Source: CAWFGW01 sp963849955 | GTDB taxonomy: Bacteria > Bacteroidota > Bacteroidia > Cytophagales > JAAEPT01 | Direction: 5' to 3' | Length of the DNA: 64,000 bases | Assembly (NCBI GenBank): GCA_963849955.1 | Contig: CAWKJU010000007.1 | Span: forward strand, 124,001 to 188,000 | Shown here: piece after piece, positions 42,844 to 52,011 of the stretch | How positions within the stretch are numbered: the stretch's first letter is position 1 | Layout: each line of letters opens with the position of its first letter | The notes under the pieces: model-generated | Told to the model about the DNA's origin: nothing | Seen by the model: the letters and a program-made list of their open reading frames with translations, nothing else | Databases searched by the model: none | Position numbers and translations under genes: made by a program

Positions 42844-44250
42844 ATGGAAAGAGGCATTTTATTCGCATTTGTTGTCCTTTCAATATCAACAGCAGTAGCT
42901 CAAACCCCTTATTCTTCTCCTGACTATACCGTCCGGGAAGAAAAGAATCTATTTTACGGCACAGCCATCGGTTTTGATGGCAAGGTCGATTCACTGTTCA
43001 TGGATTTGTATAAACCTGAAGGTGATGACAACTGTAAGCGACCATGTATTGTGATGGTACATGGTGGAGGATTTGTCAGTGGAGAACGTCAAGAAGGCTC
43101 TTTGGTTACAATCTGTAGAGAGATGGCAAAACGCGGCTACATGGCAGCCTCCATCGATTACCGTCTTGGAAACCACAAACGTAAACTGTACACCCCTTAT
43201 TTACTTTGTGATAATTTATCCAATCGATGCATTTATGTGGCAGATTCTAATGAAGTCATTCGTGCACTTTATCGTGGTATGCAGGATACAAAAGGTGCTA
43301 TTCGATTTTTAAAACAACGTGCAGTTCTTGATTCAACAGATACCGATAACTTCTTTGTGGGGGGTGAAAGTGCTGGTGGTTTCATCGCCACTACCACTGG
43401 TTTTATGGATTTATCACATGAAAAACCTACAGCCTGTGAGGCGTTACCTGATGCGCCAACCCCTGATAGCGACCTGCTTTCTTGTATGGACAACAACTAT
43501 TCACTTACCCGCCCTGATTTAGGTCCGGTAGAAGGTACGTTGCATACTGCCACACAAGATGCTTCAGTGAAAGGAGTAGCCAATTTTTACGGTGGATTGC
43601 ATGATTTATCATTACTCCATAATGGCGTAGATACCCCCGCAGTGTACCTTTTCCATCAAAGTAGCGACTTAGTAGTTGATTGTGGCAGCAAACCTGCCTT
43701 TCGAGGTGTGTACCAATACTGCTACAACCCTAACAACATATGTCAACCATTGGACAATTATCCGGTCTTCCATGGCTCTTGTGCCATCGAGGCTGAATTA
43801 ACGGCCATGGCCAGCAATGCTCCACCTTTTTTCTTTGATTATGTCAGTAACGGCCCAGCCGATGGTTCATCTTGCCTCAAAGATCCACCAGGACATGCTA
43901 CGCTAGCTCATGCTACCCGTTGTCAGAATATGGCAATGTTTTTCAGTCCCATCATTACAGCTTCAGGAAATACCCCTTCCAATAACTGTGCTGTAGCAGG
44001 TTTTGATGAGCAAGTTTTACAGCTAAAACTTTTCACTCAAAATAATGAAATAATCATTTCCACGTCACAAAGCCTTGGGAATGCACGCTTAGATGTATTC
44101 GACATAACAGGAAAAACCTATGTCTCCAAATCAATAAACATAAATGCAAATCAAGAGCAGCGAATTTCATTTGTTGGAAGTGGCATTTTCATCGCAAAGT
44201 TAACCAGTTTAGAAGGTCAAATTACCAAAAGATTGCTTTTCTTACACTAA
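42844..44250 (+). CDS. Secreted alpha/beta hydrolase (carbohydrate esterase-like)
   Basis: A 468-residue protein with a signal peptide (1-19), an alpha/beta hydrolase domain and a C-terminal T9SS-like sorting domain (about 390-468). The oxyanion motif HGGG is at 73-76 and the nucleophile elbow GESAG at 174-178 (Ser176). The HSL/carboxylesterase-like layout plus export next to CAZymes suggests an acetyl- or feruloyl-esterase acting on polysaccharide side groups. Several cysteines in the middle could form disulfides. The substrate is inferred from context only. Confidence 0.82.
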   Translation: MERGILFAFVVLSISTAVAQTPYSSPDYTVREEKNLFYGTAIGFDGKVDSLFMDLYKPEGDDNCKRPCIVMVHGGGFVSGERQEGSLVTICREMAKRGYMAASIDYRLGNHKRKLYTPYLLCDNLSNRCIYVADSNEVIRALYRGMQDTKGAIRFLKQRAVLDSTDTDNFFVGGESAGGFIATTTGFMDLSHEKPTACEALPDAPTPDSDLLSCMDNNYSLTRPDLGPVEGTLHTATQDASVKGVANFYGGLHDLSLLHNGVDTPAVYLFHQSSDLVVDCGSKPAFRGVYQYCYNPNNICQPLDNYPVFHGSCAIEAELTAMASNAPPFFFDYVSNGPADGSSCLKDPPGHATLAHATRCQNMAMFFSPIITASGNTPSNNCAVAGFDEQVLQLKLFTQNNEIIISTSQSLGNARLDVFDITGKTYVSKSININANQEQRISFVGSGIFIAKLTSLEGQITKRLLFLH

Positions 44251-44404
44251 TACTAGCTATTCAAGGAACTTAATCAATCAACCTAATGATTGGAATTGGA
44301 AATAAAGTGGACTTACACTAGTATGCAAATTGTTATTGTTTATTGAAAATAGGAGAGAACCCACATCCATTGAGCAACAAGTAAAAATCAGGTTTCATTA
44401 AATT

Positions 44405-44428
44405 AAGGCAGTCGTGATTGATTGCCTT
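44405..44428. terminator. Hairpin between the esterase and the convergent YdeI-like gene
   Basis: A 9-base stem including one G-T pair (44405-44413 with 44420-44428) and a 6-base loop. T-rich sequence follows on the plus strand. Confidence 0.5.
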
Positions 44429-44434
44429 TATATT

Positions 44435-45013
44435 TTAAAATTGTTTAGGTTTCATTTTTTTGTCAGCCAGTTCAGCGATTTCTACAATCCGTTTGTTGCG
44501 GGTTTCTTGCCGTTTGGCCATAACTATCCATTGTAACAGGCCCTTTCTAATTGACTTGCTCAGACTTAAAAAATAGTCCATAGCGTTTTCTTTTTCCAAT
44601 AAAGCGGCTTCCAAATCTTCCGGTATACTTAACGCCTCAACACTATCTAACAATTCCCACATACCATTTTGTTTGGCGATATCGATGCAGCGCATCCCTG
44701 CTGAAGTCATAAGATTGACTTCCATAAGCTGTTCTACTTTGACTTTGTTGATTTTTGACCATGTGCTAGTAGCTTTTCGTTTGCTGAAATACTGGATAGA
44801 ACGTTCCTCGTCCAGTTTTCTTTTTACGCTGTCAATCCATCCAAAACATAAAGCTTCGTCCACAGCCTCACTCCAGGTAAGTGTGGGCTTACCTGCCTTT
44901 TTTTTGTAAAAAACCAGCCAGATAGCATCCTTTTCATCATGATTTTTTAACAGCCAATTTCGCCAAGCTTGTTTGCTTGTGGGATAATAAGTTTCTATTT
45001 CATTGATGGACAT
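44435..45013 (-). CDS. YdeI/OmpD-associated family protein
   Basis: A 192-residue soluble protein. The N-terminal domain has the family signature LTWSEAVDEALCFGWIDS, followed by YFSKRKATSTWSKIN. The C-terminal helical half (AMDYFLSLSKSIRKGLLQWI) matches the second YdeI-type domain. Relatives are annotated as bacteriocin-protection or YdeI-like proteins; the biochemical role is not established. It is on the same strand as the two following small genes but 84 bases or more away. Confidence 0.88.
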   Translation of the reverse strand: MSINEIETYYPTSKQAWRNWLLKNHDEKDAIWLVFYKKKAGKPTLTWSEAVDEALCFGWIDSVKRKLDEERSIQYFSKRKATSTWSKINKVKVEQLMEVNLMTSAGMRCIDIAKQNGMWELLDSVEALSIPEDLEAALLEKENAMDYFLSLSKSIRKGLLQWIVMAKRQETRNKRIVEIAELADKKMKPKQF

Positions 45014-45097
45014 AGTGACTTTCTTTGTGACTAAAATAGGATTTCCTCATTAGATGTTTGTTAAGAATAGCTGTTTGTTATCATCTGATACATGAAC

Positions 45098-45727
45098 TTA
45101 GTTGCCAGCAACCAGAATTTTGAAAAGTAACCATGCGATGAAAAGCAATAAGGTGATTTTACCGAGCATTTTCCAGCGTCTAACCACCTTGGTTTTACCC
45201 ATTCCTTTTGGCTTTTGAATGTACTTGCCATGAGGTAAATTGAGTTGTTTAAGTTGTTCGATTATGCGAAGGAAAGGTTGTTTACCCCTCAGTGCTTGAA
45301 TAAGTAATGGATCTTTCCAAATGAGATCATGGGTACCCTTTTGTTGAAGAAAAATATAGGTAGGGTCAGAGGATAGGTAAGTATTCAACGCAATGAACTC
45401 TTCGAGTTGTGCTAGCGTCTCAGTTGCTAAATTAGGAGCAGGATTTGAAGTAGAACAAATAAAAGAACTGTTTGTTAGTTCGATAGTCGCTTCATTAGGC
45501 GTTGGTTGTAAATCTACTTCAGCAAGCGCCTTTTGATAATTTCCCACAATGACAGTACACACTGCAAACGTGACGTGTGACCTACCGAATTGTTCTTGTA
45601 TGATTTTTAAGGAAAGGTAAAGTTCATTTCCTGTAGCTATATAAACATCATTTTCGAAAGTAAAAGCAAGTCCCAATTTGTTAACCTGGGCTTTAAATCC
45701 ATTGATAAATTGTTCTTCTAATCCCAT
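45098..45727 (-). CDS. C-terminally membrane-anchored protein of unknown function
   Basis: A 209-residue protein with a soluble mixed alpha/beta domain and a single hydrophobic helix at the very C-terminus (about 190-207), preceded by a basic stretch. It is tail-anchored in appearance, with the bulk probably in the cytoplasm. No family is recognised. It follows the DUF2200 gene on the same strand after 11 bases, so the two are likely cotranscribed. Confidence 0.6.
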   Translation of the reverse strand: MGLEEQFINGFKAQVNKLGLAFTFENDVYIATGNELYLSLKIIQEQFGRSHVTFAVCTVIVGNYQKALAEVDLQPTPNEATIELTNSSFICSTSNPAPNLATETLAQLEEFIALNTYLSSDPTYIFLQQKGTHDLIWKDPLLIQALRGKQPFLRIIEQLKQLNLPHGKYIQKPKGMGKTKVVRRWKMLGKITLLLFIAWLLFKILVAGN

Positions 45728-45738
45728 TTGTATTTTAA

Positions 45739-46104
45739 TTATGCAAGTCTTAAGATCTTCTCCATCTTTTTTCCTTTAGCTAATTCATCTACTAGCTTAT
45801 CTAAATACCTAACTTGTTGTGTGAGTTTGTTTTCAATTTCCTCGATGCGGTAGCCACAAATTACTCCTGTAATGCGGTCCGCATTTGGATTGAGTTGTGC
45901 TCTTTTAAAAAACGTTTCAAAAGTTACATTTTCATCAATTAGCTCTTGAAGTGTTGTGTCATCAAAACCAGTTAACCAGGTAATGACTTGGTGTAACTCT
46001 TCCTTCGTCCTGCCTTTTCTTTCCACTTTTTTAAGATAAAGAGGATATATAGAAGCAAAAGTTATTGTGGCCATTCGTGCATCATGTTCGGGGGTTGTTT
46101 TCAT
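45739..46104 (-). CDS. DUF2200 family protein
   Basis: A 121-residue soluble protein matching DUF2200: MATITFASIYPLYLKKVERKGRTKEEL at the front (residues 11-37, given here as a pattern) and ITGVICGYRIEEIE in the middle. The family belongs to small uncharacterised proteins near YdeI-like genes. It is the first gene of a pair with the tail-anchored protein. The role is unknown. Confidence 0.85.
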   Translation of the reverse strand: MKTTPEHDARMATITFASIYPLYLKKVERKGRTKEELHQVITWLTGFDDTTLQELIDENVTFETFFKRAQLNPNADRITGVICGYRIEEIENKLTQQVRYLDKLVDELAKGKKMEKILRLA

Positions 46105-46495
46105 ATCCGTAATTTTTTATGATCGCTCTTTTAAATATAAAAAGATTAAAACATTACCGTCTTCCTTTTTATACTGAGTAGTGCTAATCACAAAAAATTG
46201 TTTCTGGGGAAATAATGGAACAATTCCAGCCATTGTGTAGCATGAACCATACAATGTTACTCAGAGGGCATTAGCAATATTTCTTTTTCTAACATAGTGA
46301 TTATCCGCAGATAACGGAATGGGGTTATTGGTTAAGGTGTTGTTTTTCAGTTGATTAATCTCTTTTATGGATAAAGTGCTTTAAGGTTGTCCTTCAATTG
46401 GATTTGCTTGTAAATGAGGCAAATGGCACAAGGCTTGTAAAAATGAGGTGTGTGAATGGGGCTATTTAGGCTACTTTTTCCACCAAAAAAAACCT
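46105..46495. other. Intergenic region, nothing recognised
   Basis: About 390 bases between divergent genes. I see no gene, RNA or strong hairpin in it. An in-frame GTG at 46448 would extend the next gene by 16 residues that do not look coding. Confidence 0.5.
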
Positions 46496-47152
46496 ATGGA
46501 AGCATCAAACAAACATACAGCAATAAAAGAAAAATTTAAGCAGTTTATCGTGGACAATGACCATCCATGTGTCATGGCACAAACGGTCTTTCGATTTGAC
46601 ACCCTTGAATTTCATGAATATAAAGATATGGGAACGCTAAGTGCTGCTAATCAAATACTTACGGATTTAAAGAACTATATACATAACTACACAGCTGCAC
46701 CCAACAAGTTTTATTCGTTTATTGCTGCCTTTCCCGAAGAAAGCTATATGAGCGAACAACTTTTCGAAACGAAGTTATGGCAACAGTTGCAAGCGTTGCA
46801 TGATAGCGATGACCAACCTTGGGACCCGAACGTGAGTACCGATCCCGATAGTGACCAATTTAGTTTTAGTTTAGGCGGTAAATCATTTTACATCGTAGGC
46901 TTACACCCCGGCAGTTCGCGCATAGCACGGCAAAGTCCATATCCAACCCTGGTATTTAACCTACACAATCAGTTTGAGCGCCTTCGAAAAATGGAGCATT
47001 ACAAAAAAATACGGGATAAAATACGTGAGAGAGATCAAGCGCTGCAAGGATACATCAATCCCATGTTAGAGGATTTTGGAAACGCTTCTGAAGCAAGGCA
47101 GTATAGTGGGAGAAAAGTAGAAAAAACATGGAAATGTCCTTTTCATCACTAA
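46496..47152 (+). CDS. GntA-like haem-dependent N-hydroxylase (YqcI/YcgG family)
   Basis: A 218-residue protein of the YqcI/YcgG family. It opens with the KFKQFI helix, then HPCVMAQ near residue 25, the GLHPGSSRIARQ stretch, and the closing ARQYSGR plus CPFHH motif. GntA, a family member, is a haem enzyme that N-hydroxylates a guanidino group in guanitoxin biosynthesis. By analogy this one may oxidise arginine or a related guanidine. I prefer the ATG at 46496 to the upstream GTG. A DUF1989 gene follows after 45 bases. Confidence 0.8.
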   Translation: MEASNKHTAIKEKFKQFIVDNDHPCVMAQTVFRFDTLEFHEYKDMGTLSAANQILTDLKNYIHNYTAAPNKFYSFIAAFPEESYMSEQLFETKLWQQLQALHDSDDQPWDPNVSTDPDSDQFSFSLGGKSFYIVGLHPGSSRIARQSPYPTLVFNLHNQFERLRKMEHYKKIRDKIRERDQALQGYINPMLEDFGNASEARQYSGRKVEKTWKCPFHH

Positions 47153-47197
47153 ATAAAATAACTTTCTTAACACTCAAAAAAAGATAATTAATCAAAC

Positions 47198-47794
47198 ATG
47201 TGCGGAACATTTATTACCATTGAAAAACAAACTGGGGCTTCCTTTAGCCTGAAAAAAGGACAATTGTTAAAAGTGATGGACCCAGAAGGAGAGCAGGTAA
47301 GTGATATGGTCGCTTTTAATGCCCATGATTTAGGAGAAAAGATCTCATCAGGAAAAACGTTTGATTTTGAAGAAACACTCTTGCTTACTGCTGGCAACAA
47401 ATTATGGAGCAATCTAGGGCATGTTATGATGGAAATACTGGAAGATACTAACGGACGCAATGATTTTCTATTGGCCCCATGTAGTCCGGAGACATTTGAA
47501 ATTATGTATAACCATCAAGGTTATCACCCCAGCTGTTTTGAGAATTTAGCGACTAATCTGGAAAGGTATGGTATTAAAACCAGCGATATTCCTACCGCCT
47601 TCAATATTTTTATGAATGTTCAATTCGATAAAAATGGTAAAATTTCAGTAAATCCACCTACCAGCAAAGCAGGGGATTACCTCGTCTTTAAAGCCAACAT
47701 GGACTTAATCATTGGTCTTACGGCCTGTTCAGCTGAAGATAGCAATAACGGCAGTTTTAAACCGATCCATTATCTAGTATATGATGCCGAGTAA
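47198..47794 (+). CDS. DUF1989 (urea carboxylase-associated) family protein
   Basis: A 198-residue cupin-like protein of DUF1989. The marks are GQLLKVMDPEGEQVSDMVAF near the start, NLGHVMMEI, and the cysteine/histidine motifs LLAPCSPE and HPSCFENL. Homologues are called urea carboxylase- or aminomethyltransferase-associated and are linked to urea and guanidine nitrogen metabolism. It follows the GntA-like gene by 45 bases on the same strand, so the two may act on the same nitrogen compound. Confidence 0.88.
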   Translation: MCGTFITIEKQTGASFSLKKGQLLKVMDPEGEQVSDMVAFNAHDLGEKISSGKTFDFEETLLLTAGNKLWSNLGHVMMEILEDTNGRNDFLLAPCSPETFEIMYNHQGYHPSCFENLATNLERYGIKTSDIPTAFNIFMNVQFDKNGKISVNPPTSKAGDYLVFKANMDLIIGLTACSAEDSNNGSFKPIHYLVYDAE

Positions 47795-47927
47795 ATGTGG
47801 ATTAAGTTACCTATAAAAGTCAAACTTAAGTTGACTGGCTTCACCTTAACACAATAAAATATTTTTTGTTAAATAAGGGTATTTAGTTAGATTTTAATAT
47901 CTAAATTAAAACAAAATCCTTTTAACC

Positions 47928-48314
47928 ATGAATTATTTTATATCAGTTTTAAAAAACTACGCTAAGTTTGACGGTCGCGCAAGAAGAGCAGAGTATTGGT
48001 ATTTTACCTTATTCAGTACACTTATTAGTGTGTTATTATCCATAGTAGTTTATACTAGTGGAGTTATGTATTTAGATTCAATCTATTCTCTGGCTGTATT
48101 TATACCTTCTCTAGCGGTAGGTGTACGAAGAATGCATGATGTTGGAAAAAGTGGGTGGTATTTGTTAATACCTATTTACAATTTAATATTAGCTTGTACA
48201 CCAGGTGAAGTAGGAAGTAATCAGTATGGCGAAGACCCAAAAGGTAGTGATATCAACTTTGATGAGTTTGGTGTAAAAGAAAAAGATCAGAATTTTGAAA
48301 GTTCACTCAACTAA
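47928..48314 (+). CDS. DUF805 membrane protein
   Basis: A 128-residue inner-membrane protein with the DUF805 signature: KFDGRARRAEYWYF at residues 13-26, the PSLAVGVRRMHDVGKSGWY loop, and a GEVGSNQYGEDPKG tail. Hydrophobic helices lie at about 26-48, 55-70 and 83-94. The function is unknown. It appears to be a single gene. Confidence 0.92.
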   Translation: MNYFISVLKNYAKFDGRARRAEYWYFTLFSTLISVLLSIVVYTSGVMYLDSIYSLAVFIPSLAVGVRRMHDVGKSGWYLLIPIYNLILACTPGEVGSNQYGEDPKGSDINFDEFGVKEKDQNFESSLN

Positions 48315-48368
48315 TTGTTTCTAACCAAAGAACTTTGATTTACTGGATTTCCAATCCACAGAAGTAGA

Positions 48369-48426
48369 AGCTGTGAGAAATTGAATTGAAACGGTGTGAA
48401 TGCTGGTTCTTGTTTTTCTCACAGCT
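48369..48426. repeat. Long perfect inverted repeat upstream of the GH30-like gene
   Basis: Twelve bases (48369-48380) are the exact reverse complement of 48415-48426, with 34 bases between. It lies in the 314-base gap between DUF805 and the GH30-like gene. It could be a DUF805 terminator-like stem or an RNA structure. Confidence 0.5.
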
Positions 48427-48571
48427 ATAAGAAGTGTTTTTATAAGCAGTTTTGGAGCTTAGATGGTATCAGAGAAAGGAATTACATTTTTTCTGATGAA
48501 ATCAATAAACAGTAATTAGTATCCTGTAATTTTATTTTTATTAAAATTCAGAGATTCGAAAACTTTACTTT

Positions 48572-48602
48572 TTGAAACTTATTTAAGGATGTGTTATATT
48601 CG
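48572..48602 (+). promoter_or_regulatory. Candidate Bacteroidota promoter of the GH30-like gene
   Basis: TTG at 48572-48574, a 20-base spacer, then TATATTCG (48595-48602), close to the TTG/TAnnTTTG consensus with one mismatch. It lies 27 bases before the ATG. Confidence 0.4.
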
Positions 48603-48628
48603 AACGAATCACATTATTATTCATCATT

Positions 48629-50680
48629 ATGAAACATCTTAATTTTACACTAATCGCTGTTTTTGTGTTTAGTTTCAACTTTTTTCAAGCTATTTCTCAA
48701 AATTTATTGACAAATGGTTCTTTTGAAAGTGGAACAACCAACTGGACAAATTTGGCCGGTGATGAGGGAGTGGCTAGTTATTCAGTAACGAGTACTGATG
48801 CCATAGAAGGGACCAACTCATTAGAAGTAGCAGTAACCACATTAGGAGCCAATCCGTGGAGCATTCAAAGTATCCACAGTGCGACCAACATGATTACAGA
48901 TTTAAGTTATACTTTTTCTTTTTATGCGAAAGGAGATGTGGATGGTCTACAAGTAAATGCAGTCCTTCAAAATAACGTTTATTTGGCTCAAAGTTTTACG
49001 TTGACCACAACATGGGAAAAGTACACCTGGGTATTTACAGCACAAGAGGAGGCTCCACAATTGCGTATTCAGTATCCAAGTCTTGGAACTTATCACATAG
49101 ACGATGTGCAAATTTTAGATGAAAACACGACTGGTGATTTAACCATAGAAGTATCGCCTAAAATAGCATACCAAACCATGGTTGGATTTGGTGGTGCCAT
49201 CACGTGGTATTGTGATTTAGTTACAAAAAGCCCACACACTAATGAAGTGATTGATTTAATGATCAATGATGTAGGAACAGACATCGTTCGCTTGAAAAAC
49301 TGGTATTACCCAAGTGATTATCCGCTAACAAAATCACCGCTAATTATGGAGGAAGACTACTTCAAAGGTCATTTTGATGCTACAAATGAAATCTATGATT
49401 TAGTTAAACAAGCCAATCCTGAGGTTGAAGTTTTGTTGAGTTCATGGTCACCACCCTCAGCGTATAAAAGTAATGGTGCTCTCAACGAAGGTACATTGAA
49501 GAAAAAGAACGGTCAGTTTATGTATGCAGAATTAGGCCAGTATTATAATGATGTATTAGACAACATCACGTTTACGCCAGACTATTTTAGTTTTCAAAAT
49601 GAGCCAGGTTATGTCAACGCTGGATGGAGTACCTGTGAGTGGCGGCCTACAGAAACGGAAGATTTTCCTGGTTATGATTTAGGATTAGATGCGGTATATA
49701 ATGCCATTAAAGAGCGTGCAAATGTTCCAAAAATGTTAGGCCCGGAATCGGAGAATATCGGACAAGCAGGCTGGGATAACACGTTAAATTCGTTTGCCTC
49801 AATGGCAGACGCTATCAAAGACAAAAGCTATCTATATGGTTATGGCTATCATTTATATAACTATGGAAACTCCCCAGGTAATTTAAGTGCAGGTCCCTTG
49901 AATATGATTCGCGATAACTTTGGCGATAAACCCAATTTTATGACAGAGTTTTCAAGTGGAAACTTTGATTGGCTACAAACGGCAGATGCTATCCATCAGA
50001 CAGTAGTTGAAGCCAACGCCAGCGCTTATATTTATTGGGAGCTGATGTGGGATACCGCATCTACTAGTACAATGATGGGTTTTGATGGTGCTGGAGAGTA
50101 TATCATTAATGATCATTATTATACGATGAAGCATTACGCGAAACATGTGGATAAAGGAGCAAAACGAATTGCCATCACTGGTGGTAACAACAATGTCAAG
50201 CTTTCAGGTTTTCTCAATGCAACTGGTGATCAAATCACTATAGTAGCCATCAATAACAGTGTGAATCCACAAAATATCCTGCTGAAATTTTCAGAGGGAG
50301 AAGTTGCTGATATCGTAGGTTTCCAATCGGTATCGGATAATTTCTACCAATCCTTAGAAAGCGTGTCCAGTGATCAAACATTACCCGCAAAGTCTTTGAC
50401 AACTTATGTGGTGACATTAACCGATGTAATCACTGCTTTCGCTGAAGAGAAGTCGCCAGAGAAAGATATAGAAGCTTTTCCAATACCGTTTAGTGACACG
50501 TTTACTATCCAAACAGCAGGGGCCTTTGATTTTGAAATCTACGGATTAGATGGCAAAATACGTGAAAAAGGGCGTGCTCAGAATAATGAAAAATTAGGAG
50601 CTAAATTGGACCATGGGATGTATATCATAAAAGTATATCAAGAAGGAATGGTAAAGACCTTAAAAGTCACTAAAAACTAA
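48629..50680 (+). CDS. Secreted GH30-like glycoside hydrolase
   Basis: 683 residues. The parts are: signal peptide (1-24), a CBM4/9-like domain (about 25-165, opening LLTNGSFESG), a GH30-type barrel (about 172-500) with a beta side domain up to about 595, and a T9SS sorting domain (about 605-683). The acid/base is Glu325 in FSFQNEPGY and the nucleophile Glu440 in FMTEFSSG, the expected clan GH-A positions. It likely cleaves glucuronoxylan or beta-1,6-glucan. The subfamily, and hence the substrate, is not decided. Confidence 0.88.
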   Translation: MKHLNFTLIAVFVFSFNFFQAISQNLLTNGSFESGTTNWTNLAGDEGVASYSVTSTDAIEGTNSLEVAVTTLGANPWSIQSIHSATNMITDLSYTFSFYAKGDVDGLQVNAVLQNNVYLAQSFTLTTTWEKYTWVFTAQEEAPQLRIQYPSLGTYHIDDVQILDENTTGDLTIEVSPKIAYQTMVGFGGAITWYCDLVTKSPHTNEVIDLMINDVGTDIVRLKNWYYPSDYPLTKSPLIMEEDYFKGHFDATNEIYDLVKQANPEVEVLLSSWSPPSAYKSNGALNEGTLKKKNGQFMYAELGQYYNDVLDNITFTPDYFSFQNEPGYVNAGWSTCEWRPTETEDFPGYDLGLDAVYNAIKERANVPKMLGPESENIGQAGWDNTLNSFASMADAIKDKSYLYGYGYHLYNYGNSPGNLSAGPLNMIRDNFGDKPNFMTEFSSGNFDWLQTADAIHQTVVEANASAYIYWELMWDTASTSTMMGFDGAGEYIINDHYYTMKHYAKHVDKGAKRIAITGGNNNVKLSGFLNATGDQITIVAINNSVNPQNILLKFSEGEVADIVGFQSVSDNFYQSLESVSSDQTLPAKSLTTYVVTLTDVITAFAEEKSPEKDIEAFPIPFSDTFTIQTAGAFDFEIYGLDGKIREKGRAQNNEKLGAKLDHGMYIIKVYQEGMVKTLKVTKN

Positions 50681-50707
50681 ATCCAGCAACTTTTTTAATC
50701 TAATATT

Positions 50708-50745
50708 GAGGAGTCAGCGTGTATTCGTTGACTTCTCTTTGTTTT
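50708..50745 (+). terminator. Terminator after the GH30-like gene
   Basis: A 12-pair stem with two G-T pairs (50708-50719 with 50726-50737), a 6-base loop, then a T-rich run. It lies 28 bases after the stop. Confidence 0.8.
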
Positions 50746-50851
50746 TGTTAGATTTTTTTAGCATACGGCAAGTTTAACGTTGTAATTTATCCATTGGATA
50801 TTGTTGAAGTTACTACTGGTATAACAACGACTACAGCTATGTTTTTTAGGG

Positions 50852-50896
50852 TAAAAATCTCTACATATAGCGTCTAAAATTATATGTAGATTTTTA
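50852..50896. terminator. Second long hairpin ahead of the repair operon
   Basis: Arms 50852-50869 and 50881-50896 pair over 16 bases with a two-base bulge and an 11-base loop. It has A- and T-runs at the base, so it can act on either strand. It lies about 100 bases before the exonuclease gene. Confidence 0.6.
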
Positions 50897-50994
50897 TTAA
50901 ACCTTATCAAAAGGTGTAAATACGAACGAAATAGGAACTATTTTTCTCTTGATGAATAGGCAAACAATTTGCTGGTTTCATTTGCTATAGCTTT

Positions 50995-52011
50995 ATGGAG
51001 AAACTCTTACAATTTACTGACCATGGAATTTATTGCGCACAAGCTGATGTCTATATTGACCCATGGAAACCTGTCAATAGAGCATTGATTACACATGGCC
51101 ATGCAGACCATGCGCGGTGGGGGCATCAACATTACCTTTGTCATACACTTACTGCTGCCATAATTCTCAAGCGCATTTCTCCTGATTTAAACGTACAAAC
51201 AGTCGATTACAACGAACCAATTCTTATCAATGGTGTTCGATTCACCTTTCACCCAGCTGGACATATCATCGGCTCAGCTCAAATTCGGGTCGAATATAAA
51301 GGCGAGATTTGGGTTGCAAGTGGCGATTATAAAAATGAGGATGATGGTATCTCCACACCCTTAGAAATAATTCGTTGTCATACTTTTATTACAGAAAGTA
51401 CTTTTGGCTTGCCTATTTACGCTTGGCAACCTCAGGCCAATGTTTTTGACGCCATAAATAATTGGTGGCGATCGAATATTGAATCGGAAAGGCCCAGTAT
51501 AATTTATGGGTATTCGCTCGGTAAAGCACAGCGGATAATTCAACATCTCGATCATTCAATAGGACCCGTATATACACATGGGGCGGTAGAAAATATGAAT
51601 GAAGTTTTTAGAGAAGCTGGAATTGCTATTAAACCTACGGAAAGAATTGTGCAAGATACTCAGGTGAAAATTGCTCATAAAGGAATTATTGTAGCCCCAC
51701 CCGGAGCATTTAACTCCACCTGGACCCGCAAATTTAAAAATGCAGCACATGCAGCATGCAGTGGTTGGATGACCTTACGAGGTGCGAGGAGGAGAAAAGG
51801 AGTAGATCGTGGTTTTATTCTGAGTGATCACGCGGATTGGAAAGGATTGAACGAGACAATAGATGCTACAGGAGCAGAAAACGTGATTGCTACCCATGGT
51901 TATACTAACACGTTTGTTCATTGGTTAAGGCAACGAGGATTGAATGCACAAACAGAAAACACGGCTTATACTGGAGAAAGTTTAGATGAAGTAGAACAGG
52001 AGGTAGCATGA
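50995..52011 (+). CDS. Ligase-associated DNA exonuclease (metallo-beta-lactamase fold)
   Basis: A 338-residue protein of the MBL/beta-CASP nuclease group. The metal motif HGHADH is at 34-39, HPAGHIIGS near 83-91, and a late SDHADW motif carries the beta-CASP histidine. It matches the exonuclease of the ligase-associated DNA damage response operon (TIGR04122 type). It would trim DNA ends. It is the first of four genes, overlapping the ligase by 4 bases. Confidence 0.92.
   Translation: MEKLLQFTDHGIYCAQADVYIDPWKPVNRALITHGHADHARWGHQHYLCHTLTAAIILKRISPDLNVQTVDYNEPILINGVRFTFHPAGHIIGSAQIRVEYKGEIWVASGDYKNEDDGISTPLEIIRCHTFITESTFGLPIYAWQPQANVFDAINNWWRSNIESERPSIIYGYSLGKAQRIIQHLDHSIGPVYTHGAVENMNEVFREAGIAIKPTERIVQDTQVKIAHKGIIVAPPGAFNSTWTRKFKNAAHAACSGWMTLRGARRRKGVDRGFILSDHADWKGLNETIDATGAENVIATHGYTNTFVHWLRQRGLNAQTENTAYTGESLDEVEQEVA

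Noticed and set aside
46448..46495. GTG start extending the GntA-like protein
   Set aside because: The added residues do not resemble the family N-terminus, and an ATG is available at 46496.
47818..47836. 19-base near-palindrome after the DUF1989 gene
   Set aside because: No U-tract and only one copy; could be chance in A+T-rich DNA.
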